A program made the translations under genes and the position numbers. A model generated the notes under the pieces. It did not search any database and had not been told where the DNA came from. It saw only the letters and a list, made by a program, of their open reading frames with translations. From Rhododendron vialii (lineage: Eukaryota; Streptophyta; Magnoliopsida; Ericales; Ericaceae), in contig NC_080557.1 of assembly GCF_030253575.1 (NCBI RefSeq), positions 45,460,501-45,524,500 on the forward strand: a stretch of 64,000 nt of DNA. Direction: 5' to 3'. Of this stretch, positions 50,771-62,000 are shown piece after piece. How positions within the stretch are numbered: the stretch's first letter is position 1; each line of letters begins with the position of its first letter.

Positions 50771-51993
50771 CTTTTGTGTTTTTTTTTTTCTATATGGAAC
50801 TGTTGGGGGCCTTGGGCTGGGACATTGTATTGGGCCTGTGGACTCCGAAACCAATAGGGGCCCCGGCTCTAATAGACTGAAATCAAGTATTTGGTTGTGA
50901 CTTCCATTTGTAGCCCTAACAGGCCGAAATGGGAACATTCACTCCATTTTTTCAGCCTTCCAAAAAAATCCAAATTTCATGAATAGTAAAGGGGTGGGAA
51001 TTTCCGACCCGACACCAAGTTAGCGAGTTAGGATTAAGAGAATTCTGATACGAACACGACACGTTGCCCCCCTCTCCCCAAGGGCCCTAAATAGTAGCGA
51101 AAGGGAGGGGACTTCTAGCACTCGAACCCAGAGTGGGATAATGCTTACACTGCTCGGATTCGGAGATGATGTAATTCTGATATGAACAAGACACGATGTA
51201 ATTCGGATTCGGATATGATGTAGTGCAGCATTACAGCAGTCCAAAAGTGTTTTTAACGGTTCAGATTAAAAACAAACTCTTTCCCGGAAGAATTTAACTT
51301 TGGAAAAGTTTGTTTTTAATCTGAACCATTAGTTGATGAAATCGACGGCTGTCGGCCACCCTACACAGGAGTGCACTACAGCACCCCGGGTCCACACTGC
51401 TCAGCTTAAGCTATAGTGTTTTCTTAATCATGCTAGAACATCATGTCATTACTTTCTCCGTCTTCATTCGTATAGTTTTAATGTCTTTAATGGTTTTATA
51501 AGATACATATCCATTTTGAATATCCAATGAATAAACTCAAATTTGTTCCAAATTCAAGTGATGATGATTAAAGAAGTGTTTATTATCTAGGGTAAATAAT
51601 TAACCTCCTTTATTTTATTTTTTTTACTAATAAATAAAAAATCTTTACTGTTTCTTGCAACCTAATCAGAACTAATCATTAGTCACTAGAATGATTTTTT
51701 TCTCCCCCCCTCTAATCTAACAATAAAGTTACGGAGTATAAAACTTCAAAACATGATTATCATGAGTGATCAGACTGCTAATGATTGAGACAAAAAAACA
51801 TGTTTTCGGACAACGAATCTCAGAGAATCTAAATAAACATTTTATTACTGCTGACGATTATTTCAAACCATTACTACTATAAACTGGTAACAGACAACAT
51901 CACATAATAGTACTAAATCCATTGCTGAAAATAAAATAAAATAAAAAAGTTGTTTTTATATTTTGATCTGAAATTCCCTCAATTGTTTTGTTG

Positions 51994-53149
51994 CTAATTT
52001 GAATTGTTAATGTCTCTGAGAATGCGAACTAGTTGCTGGTGAGGCACTGGCTTCTCGAAAAACTCATCCGCTCCAGCTTCCAGAAATGCCCTTCGCTCTT
52101 CTTCCAAGCCATATGCAGCAAGCCCCACAATCTTGCAATCCACTCCCATTGCACGGATCTGCCTCGTAGCCTATTTTTATTCAAAAAAAAATAACAAAAA
52201 ATTCAGATTTCTAGGGTTCTAAATTAGGCAATCATAGTTTTCTTTAAGTTGTGTCGAAAATAGGATTTTGTTGTTGTTTCCAAGCATAAATTTTTTTACA
52301 AGGTTTAAGAATTGCATATGGATTCACCCATGGTATAGCGACGCTTTTCGAAAAACGGAAATGATACTCACACAACCGTTGTGTGTGTTGTGTAATCAAT
52401 TCTGACTGTTCAGATGTGTTTAGACGTTCTAGATTTTAAAAAAACTCTTCCAATGAAAAGTTTAACTCTTCCAAGCAAAAGTTTGAACGAATCTTGACCA
52501 TTTATTACAATAATGGACGGATGGAGATTGGTTGTGCTTGATGTTTTGCACAACCGTTGTGCATGTAGCATTTTTGAAAAAAAAATGCCGCCTTAAGTTT
52601 TTACAGGGATTATCTGGCTTATGGCAGCGCTTTTGAAATGCCAGAAAAGGGTTTTTTTTTTTTTTTTTGTAGTGCCATGTTGCATTTTTCGTGTGATGCC
52701 ATCAACAAATCACGCAACGATAAATTTTACTAGTGCAACACCAACAACCTTCTGTCGATGTGTCAGGAGGCAAAGGGTGACCCACATAGTGTGTGTGTGA
52801 TGCAGTAACTCATTGACCGAAAGTATTGTCTCACACACCATATGACACTTTGAGAGTACCCAATAATTAGTCTTTGAGGTGAGCAATTTCACAAAGTGCA
52901 ACACAATCATTGGAGTACCTCTAGCCCACTGAGACCTGGAAGAGAGATATCTATCATCAGAATGTCAAACTTTGTGCCAGAAGCAAAAAGATCCACAGCA
53001 TCTTTTCCATTGTCCACCACTTGAGTCTCAATGCCATAATGCCTGAGGAGTCCCTTCTCTACAGCTTGACAAGTTCTTCCACCATCCACCACCAGAGCAG
53101 TGAGTCTCTTCTCTGTTGCTGGATTTCCTGAATTTGCTTTGGATGCCAT
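51994..53149 (-). CDS. stand-alone receiver-domain response regulator with degenerate active site, two exons, 135 residues
   Basis: Exons are 53149-52919 (77 codons) and 52170-51994 (58 plus stop), phase 0 with a 748-bp intron. The whole protein is one receiver domain with a short N-terminus and no output domain, as in type-C or ORR41/42-like regulators that accept phosphate from His-phosphotransfer proteins. The phospho-acceptor Asp is present (MIDISLPG, Asp67) and so is the Lys-Pro pair (EKPVPHQQ, Lys117). However, the acidic cluster normally written DDD reads VVDGGRTC (Asp22-Gly-Gly), and the switch Thr/Ser position reads GLAAYG, with Ala. Both are needed for normal Mg binding and switching. 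The frame is intact and splice sites are good, so it is likely expressed but poor at phosphotransfer. The chosen ATG is the second Met in the frame (53149) because the domain begins soon after; the upstream one at 53188 would add 13 residues. Confidence 0.88.
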
Positions 53150-54538
53150 TTTCCCCCTCCTGGAATTGATGAATCCAGATAGAAACACAAGACAAGAAAT
53201 GGAGAACGAAGAATAAAATTAAAAACAAAGAGAAAGATGTTTAGACTTGTATCTTTAATTAGGAAATGTTATGCCATTTTTATCATGTATATTCAGGAGA
53301 CTAGAACTAAGGTTGTGTTTGGATCTAGGATTTGTCGATAGGAAAGAAAATCAAAAGGAAAAGACACACACAAGCGTATGTATAAATCATACGTATAGCC
53401 TTTCTACCCATGGAAAAATGAATTTTTCCTGACGAATACAACGTTTTATTTCGTATTCTTAAGCCAACCAAAAGAGAGAAACCGACGTTGTTGTCGATGG
53501 AAAACAAAAATAGTGAAAAGATCTATTTAACAACACACAGTTTTCATTTCCATGCCAAACAATTTCCAAAAAATTGAGATTATCATTATGGGTTCTCTAT
53601 CGTAAGTTGTTTTCAGAAAAAAAAAAAAAAAAACTCTCTAAAATATAATTTCAAGAAAATGTGAACAAAAAAACCAAAACAACAACAATACCAAACAGAG
53701 CACAAGGGTGACACATAAGTGCCCAACTGCTTACAACCTCTTATTACCTCAAGAGGTTTTGTTTGCGATTAAGTCATGCAGGTCTAGAACTGCAAATTAA
53801 GAGGTATTTGCACGAGAAATAAAAAACCTATTCCTAGAGCACCCTATCGAAGAACAAAAATCGCAATGCTAAACAGGAGAGAGAAACTTAACAGACCTCT
53901 TCAAATTAAGTTCGGTATCACTACTTCTTGTAGCTATAACCTGACATCTACAAGGGTTTAAATAGGTAGATGGAAGCTGTTGGTGTTTTCCTTTCAGTCT
54001 TCCATTTCTTAATGGTTGGATATGGCACATTATCTGCACACAGGGGGAAGAAGATACGCAGGATCGGATGTGATCTAGCTCTACAGATTCATTTCATATC
54101 TCTGGGAAAATAATATTGATTGCTTCGACGACGACAAAAAAAAATGACGGTATCACCGGATAACGAAAGAACGGCGCAGCTTCGGTCAAACAAGAAGATA
54201 TCGCTAACGATGTCGTGTCATGTGGTACTTGTTGTGCATTTATGAACGGATCCTTGGCGAAAACCCAACGAAGTGTCCTTGTCATGTGTTTTTACGAATG
54301 GACTGATAATGCATGATTAATCTCTTCAATTAAATTGTTTTATGTGCAGATTTATTTGTAAAAGAGTTGAAGCCTTTTGACTGAGTGAAAGATGAAAGAA
54401 AGAGTAATCCCTTTGCCATATCTAGTTAGATGATTTTATTTCATCCCTAGATACTTATTGATAAGTTTGCAATTATTGGGGATCCTCTCCATGTGATAAA
54501 CAAAACAGAGATCTACATAAATAATGTATCTCAAAAGG
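53150..54538. other. 5' flank of the response regulator, no gene seen
   Basis: AT-rich spacer and presumed promoter of the response regulator. I see no convincing core promoter motif and no coding sequence. Confidence 0.4.
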
Positions 54539-54548
54539 CCGCAAATCT

Positions 54549-54733
54549 CCGACGGGCTTGTAACTCAATGACACTTCCTCACCTCTTCCACATAGAAGAT
54601 GAGAGTTTGAGTTTCGCTAGGAGTACAAGTGCTTGGTGTGGTGATTAATGCCTTTTGGGCAGTACCTTTTCATCATCCTCTTAAGAGTAAGCTAGACATC
54701 TATCCAAATAACAAAAAATAAAAATAAAAAAAC
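54549..54733 (+). mobile_element. tRNA-derived SINE
   Basis: The head has A-box-like cttgtaactcaatgaca and, about 50 bases on, B-box-like gagtttgagtttcgc. The element ends in an A-rich tail (aacaaaaaataaaaataaaa). A perfect 10-bp target duplication ccgcaaatct lies at 54539-54548 and 54734-54743. Confidence 0.7.
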
Positions 54734-54743
54734 CCGCAAATCT

Positions 54744-56058
54744 TGATAATTAATTGATACAATATAAAAAAACCGCATCAACAAATCTCTGCTAAAACAT
54801 AAGGAAAATGTTTTAAAATTCACAACATAACCATTATAGTTAATATTTGGATTTTGATGATGTATTGATGGATCACCACTACATTCATGAAATAGTCTAG
54901 AAATACAATAATTTGTAGTACTATATTTTGCACACCATATCTATGTGATAGTGTCTTGTTAACAATTGAACGGAGTATTATTTTTTTAGTACAGTGAAAC
55001 AATGTCACGTAAGCATGCTATACAAAATCTAGATTAAACCTTGCAAAGAATTCTTGAGGTTTGGTTCCCGACTTCCCATGTCAGGATAGCTCCTCTCCGT
55101 CCTCCATCACAAATTCTATAATACCTCTCCAAACGCATGTTATTAACTCAACCAAGATCACAAAGAGGATTTGAGCCGTTCGATTCATAACACAAGCAGA
55201 AAAAAGAAGAAAAAAAACCGTCTGCTTAAAATCAATTTGACCGAATATGAATAGACATATGAAAAGTTGCATCTCATTTTGTAAAATTAACAACAAATAT
55301 AACCTAAACTTGACACAGTATTTTGCATATAGAACAAAATGAAACTTGTTCATGCCCCTATTAATATCCAATCAAGTTGATTTTCCATGTACATGTTCTT
55401 TGCAAGTTCTACGACATGAACAGTTTGGATGATCATAGCAGAGAATTAGAGGGGTATGGAGAGGAGCTCGTCCCATGGATGCCCCCTTCTTTTTCCTCCA
55501 TAGCATGAAAATAATCGTGGGTAAACATGTCTCATCCCCATAACAAGCTCAGAAGAAGAGACCCTAACTTGGGAAAGCATCGATCCATACCAAAAAAAAT
55601 TGAACCATCAACAGCTTAAAAAGAGACTCCTACTTGATTCAGTATGAAATATGTTGCATCCCAAACAGTGTCTCCACAGGGAACAAAACAGAACAAATGA
55701 TTATACAATATCATCCACGGATTGCGGAGTATTCCAAAACCAGAATCCATTCATCTCTACACACAACAAAGGTCAATAACTTGGATTTCATATGGACACG
55801 GCACAGATTCAAAAATTTGCTTACCGCCTCTCTCCCTCTCAATTCCACCCCAAACAGGTCTAGAATAAATAAATACATCAGAAAAATAACCAAGAAAACC
55901 CATACCCTTAAATGCATATTTCGCAAAATAGACAAAATAGACAACAACGAATGAACAGACCAATTACCCCGCAACCATCCGTCCCAAAACCACTGATGAT
56001 TCATTGTTATTGCTTCGACTCTCCCGAACACCAATATTTTCCATCCCAGAAAAACCGG
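54744..56058. other. CLASP 3' flank, no gene seen
   Basis: AT-rich spacer including the CLASP 3' UTR. Frames up to about 107 codons occur but have no recognisable domain or splice support. Confidence 0.4.
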
Positions 56059-59000
56059 CTACACATGGTTAGCATCTATTGCGGTACCTGTTCTGGCCTG
56101 TGAGATCCGGTTGGCATAGATAGTCACTAACCGCAGTTGTGTGCTGTTGAGCCCCTCCAAGCGTGGCAAGAATGCTTTCCCAAGAATGATGTAGATGTCC
56201 ACAAGACAGAAGACAACAGTCTGCCCAACCCAGGGAAATCATGTTAAGTAAGACGCGTTCCAACTCGACCAACACTTGGATTAAATCTACTAGTAATCAG
56301 CTAATATTAAGGCATAAGCTATGTCCTGCATATGCATAATAGGAAGTTCCTATCATTGGTTTCATTTTCGTTAGAATATGCCTTCCACTCTATCACAACC
56401 TTTCATTGATCCAACTTACTACGTAACTAGAGGCATTTATAATTTTACTCCATTTCTTTTCAATTGTAAAACCTCTAGATCTCATTTCTGGATGCATTAT
56501 TTACCACTGGTCTATTGTCTTCTAGACCTGAATTCCAAACTTAAAAACAGCCAACATAACAGGAAGGCCCTGAACTGGTAAAGTAGAAATTTCACTCTTC
56601 TTAGAGAGAGCTGTCTCAGTTGCTAACACCTGGATAAATGCTCCACTGAGGCTCTCAAACATATCAGGCACATGCTAGCTGCCATACATTATTTTTGTCT
56701 TCTAGACCTGAATTCCAAACTTAAAAACAGCCAACATAACAGGAAGGCCCTGAACTGGTAAAGTAGAAATTTCACTCTTCTTAGAGAGAGCTGTCTCAGT
56801 TGCTAACACCTGGATAAATGCTCCACTGAGGCTCTCAAACATATCAGGCACATGCTAGCTGCCATACATTATTTTCCCAGAGAAACATAACATGGCCAGA
56901 GTCAAGAATGCAACATAAACTTGAACTGCGACACAGCTTTAAGAGTTTAAAAGCAAATGAACGGACAGTCAAGAGATTTAAACCCATCTCATTTGTCATC
57001 CGAAGTGGTGCTTATGGGTGAAGCACCACTCCATAACAGCTTTGGCAGCCTAAATGCCCCGTGGGTGGACTTGCTCTAAGGTGTCAAAACAACTTTGTCA
57101 GCTCGGCTCGAATCCATACCAGATTAAATCCATCTCATTTGCCACCCGGAGTGGTGCTTCGAGCTGCAAACGAGCTGAGCTGAGCCAAGCATTGACATGT
57201 TCAAGCTCGGCTTGCTCAATACTAGTCTAGCTCGAGCTCGGCTAGTCTAGTACCGATGTGGCGATGTGTTCGAACTTGATTCGTTTACCAAATGAGCTTT
57301 TATAAATGAGCCGCTACAAACAATCCAAGCTTCTACAAACAACCCGAGTCAACTTACTAACGAGCCAAGCCAAGCCTCGAGCAGCTCGCGAGGAGCCTCG
57401 CGAACAATTCAATTGGCACGGTAGAAAAAACTAACAATTCAAACTTCACAAAAGAATATTTTGCATTTGCACCTTCATTGTTTTGGGTAGATTTAGGATC
57501 ATAGCTCCCACTACCGAAAAACTCCGTAATATCATCCAATGTCCCCCCATAAACCCCCAACCTAGGGTTCCTTGGCGCCACTCTCTCACTCCTCTCTCCA
57601 CCCTTCCTCTCATCCCCATTATTAGTGGACATGCACATACCAGGGCCATTCATGGTCGATAAGGGTAATTCACTAAGAGAGTTCCGAAAACCGCATGTGC
57701 GGTTAATTCCTTTTTCCAGTATCACATGTTACCAAGTGCCAGGTGAAACAAACACAAACAACACGCTACTCAAGTTCAGCAATCTATTCCAGATTCATAC
57801 TAGGGACCAGAACCAGAAAACATGATGAGGTGCTAAATTTAACAGACTCAGATTAGTGGATATGGAAGTATGATTAGACAAAATTACAGACAAAAATGTA
57901 GAAAACAGCATCAGCCTAGCATTAGCCTTAAGTCCTAATTACAATTTTAGTACTTTTTGTCAATACATCTCACAAAAAGGTTACAGGTTTCTTTGATACG
58001 AATATATCTAGTACCTAAGCAAAACTATAGCATAAGTTAATTAAAAAAAAAGAAAAAGTGAACAACTCCTGAAAAAGTGGGTTCTTCAGTGGTAGGGATC
58101 AATCAATAAAAAATTGCAATGCATGGAAGGTAATTGATGTTTCATTTCTGTGCGATTGACAGGTGCATTTCCAATTTGAGAAACACATGATTATAAGAAG
58201 GGACCTGACATGGCTAATTGCCAAAAAAGCAAGATATGAACTGACAAATAAGACAACCAGTTGCACGTTGGACAATATATTAGTACTACAGCAGTTTGAT
58301 TTACCTTGCGGACATCAGCACTTTGGTTTCCAAATGCCTCGAAAAGTGCAGGCAAAAATGATGATAACTGGGCCGTCAATTCCTCTTGGGAGAACCTGCC
58401 AACAAGCTGAATACCGAAAACATACAGGCTTAACAAATTGTTGTCTACAAAAAATGCTTTCCAAAGTCAGACACCCAAGAAGTATGTGATCAACACAAAA
58501 TAGCAGTCAACCACTGTCCAACTGTGCACCAAAGGTTCGCCAAAGTTATCTGAATGATCTTCAAATCTCCTTTCCAAGTTAAAAGGAATAGACTGTGTAG
58601 TAACAATTATTGCCTTTCAAGAAGAAGAAAGAAAAACATGGACAAAAGAATAGACTTGAAAAACCATGCCGAGTCACAAGTCTTAGAGAAGCTTGAAACT
58701 TGAAATTGTCTACGAGATAACAAGGTTAAGCACAGCAATGGCAGAGTTGATGTATACAAAATTATTTCCAAGCACCAATTAAACCATTTATTGAACATTG
58801 AATATCAACTGAAGGATACTACCTCCGTCCCCAAAAAAATGTCCGGTCTGCAAAACAAGGACTTAAAAAATAATACGTTTTCTACAGGAAAAATTTTCAA
58901 CTTTTTTAATAACTTAAAAGAACTCATGAATTTCTAGTAAATTGTTGAAATTTTTTTGAATTTTTCTTGGAAAATTCGTATTATTTTTAAGTTATCGTTT

Positions 59001-62000
59001 TGCGGACCGGACATTTATTTTGGGACGGAGGGAGGTATCTCACTATCTCCAAAACAAAATATCCAAAGCCAACATATAGACGTCTGACGGAATAAGTACC
59101 TTTGTTAAACAATTTATGCAAGTAATAAGAGTTTTCTCATCTTCAGTCACCAACAAAGGGATGATAACCTGCAATAACAGAAAATGAGAACACTATATAA
59201 ACTTACATACTGAAACTAAGATCCAAACCAAGCAAATTCAAAGATCTTGGGATCTTCAGTAAGCAACGCAAAATTCCAGTACCACTTACACTAAGACATC
59301 TGAACGGATCATATTGAGACAGCACAAGAGTCAAACACTGCTCTGCTTCATTGGCAACCTGAATTGGAAACTGATGCCTGAGACAACGGGAAAGAAAGTG
59401 ATAATCATGAATGGAGTAGAGAACCTAAAGAACATTACTTTTGGTCTGATGTCTTTGGTAACATGAAGCAGTTTTTCAATTATAATCTCGATAGAGTCCT
59501 CCATGGCATCCTTCTGGAAACAAAACACAAACATCATAAGATGATATCATGAAATCATGAAACTAAGGGAAAGAAACTTGCGTAATGCCATAAATGTACG
59601 GGTTCTTTAAATCTGTTTGTTTGCTTGTTTTTAGCCATGGGCCAGGTGTTGCTGGGTGGGGAGTCAAAGACTCAATGAACCAGACAAGAACAGGCAGAAG
59701 CATAGCTGAAAACAAGGGGAAGAAACATATTAAGCAGACCTGGTTCCTTAGCATTTCAAATATCAACGAAAGAGCAAGTTCCCGAATTGAGGATTCCAAG
59801 TCATCCAACACTTCAAGAACAACCATCAAAACCTGATTGAAGTACTGCAAATAGGCCAGAATTTGCAAGTCAAATGATAATAATGTAGAAGCACATAATA
59901 TGCAACTCAGAATGAAGAAATATTGTTCCAATTGACTGGAAAATAAATCAAACTTCCTCCATTCAGAACAATAGATCAAACAAATTGTTGGGGAAATCTA
60001 ACAACGTCAGAGTGCAGATCATTTCCAAAGCTAGAGTCCGCAGGCAGAAGAAAACCAACAAAACATATTCAAACTGGGGGCATTAATTTCATCTTTAATG
60101 ATTAACCAGTGGCTACAGATACGAAACATCTTTTAGCAGCAAAACGTGGTTGTGGAAGCAAAAAAAGGGGTATGCAAAAAGACAAAAAAATTTTAAAAAA
60201 TTAAATAAAAAAAAACCTAAGAGACCACAAGGGATTACATCTAGAGTTCAGATAATAAGTCTTGGAAAAATGCAAATCAATGTAATATAGCTCTTCAAGG
60301 ATCTTTTTCTCTGTATAGCCCTTTATGTGCTTCATGAACTTCAAATATATCCATCCATCTACAACTAGTTCGTTTCTCTCTTTTCATCCTGATTGGCAGT
60401 AATCTCAGATCATAAGTGTTATATGCCCCAACAGACTGATGACCTAAAGCCCCAAAAAAGTTAAGTCACAACAAGCTCTTCATGGTGCCATAGCAAAATG
60501 AAGCCATTCTCAACACCAATAAACACCAACTGAATGGCATCCATAGAAAAGATGGAAAAAGGGCACAAGTGTGATAAACCTCAACAGCTAGATCATTGGG
60601 AACTACCCTCACAAATTCATCATGCAAGGTTTCGATCAATATTTACTTAGTTACATTGTGAGAATTCAAGTTGAAATTCGACCAAAAAGAAAGTGTACCG
60701 AAATCACTGGTTGACATTAGACGTTTATCTCTCTCTGTTGCGAAACAGCTGATTACTCCCTCAGTCCCAATTCGTTTGTCCAATTATGAAAAATCCAACT
60801 TTTTTCAGGGAACACGATGAATTACACCTAGAAGTTTTCAACTTTCCAACATTTACCCTTCAAATTTTTTGAAAGGTAATTTTAAAAAAAAAAATAGAAG
60901 TAAGGGCAAAAAGGGAATTTGATTCAGCCAAAAGTCAAATGGACAAACATTTTGGAAAATGAAAAAGTCTAAAAGTGGACAAACAAATTGGGACAGAGGG
61001 AGTACGAAACTAGTGAACACCTCAGAAGAATCAAGAACCGAAAAATGGTTAAGAAGGATGAACAAATATAGGATCTACACCTTGGTCCAAATTGAATGAT
61101 CATTTTCCTTCGAAGCTTCAACTAACTGCTGAAGTGCAACACGCTTGCTAGCAGTTGGGTTTCCATCATTCCCATTGCAAATCTATCCAGTAGGTACCAA
61201 AAAAGAAGAAGAAGGGGGCATTAGAGTGTTATCTGCATGTTGTTTGTGCAACACTGAGTGCATCAGAAATGTATTCAGCATATGAGAATTGATAAGACTA
61301 AAACAATATAGGGGGAATGCTGACTACAATGAACTCACCAGGTGAAGAATTTGAGGAATGCTCACACCTGTGTCACGAGCAGAGTTAAGCTTCAAAGCGG
61401 CAAGTTTTGAATGGTCAAGGTCCAATTCAGGCAGAGCATCATTATCATGCCAAATGCCTGCAGTGACCCCCATGTGGTCGGAGCTCACCAATCCATTCAT
61501 GTCCAAACGTGGTGTGGAAGAAGCCTCAATCTTTACATCACAGTCCACACTACTAGCTATGCAGTTCAGATCCTTGGTTTCGGAACTAAGAACCTCAATG
61601 TTGACACAATACCCAGGACTACGATATGAGTACACTTGGGTTTCATCAGATGCAACTTGACCAATGGAACCTGTGACCGGCATTGACTCTTGTTCAGAAC
61701 TCCAGTTCTTGCCACCAGTGTTATCAACTGAACCAGCAGAATACCTTCCAAAGGCTTGGTTCTTTCTTGAGATTCCAATGTATCCTTCTTCAGAAGATGT
61801 TCCAACAACATCAGAAGGATCATAGGACTTGGGACGCAGTCTCTCTTTCTTGTTCTGCATAAAGTTCATCAAATCCACTTCAATACGAGGAGTGTACTGT
61901 TTAAGGACACGTCTCAAGGAATTCTGTTCTTCAACCGATAAACTAAGAATAAAATTTAGGACTGCTACCGAGTCATAATGGGAGTAAACTGATATAATGC

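Larger units (their letters stand above)
47831..51993. other. intergenic between PIF1 and the response regulator
   Basis: Repeat-rich spacer with no gene recognised. Besides the Stowaway element and two dispersed repeats listed separately, it contains a direct repeat aattctgata.gaaca at 51041 and 51172, and inverted segments around 51250-51340 (gattaaaaacaaact, agtttgtttttaatc). Confidence 0.45.

Noticed and set aside
51447-51745. Possible Stowaway element starting tactttctccgtcttc
   Set aside because: The right end (acggagtata) pairs poorly and no TA-bounded terminus is convincing.
54094-54285. 63-codon minus-strand frame upstream of the response regulator
   Set aside because: No domain, no homology recalled and no splice support; treated as chance.
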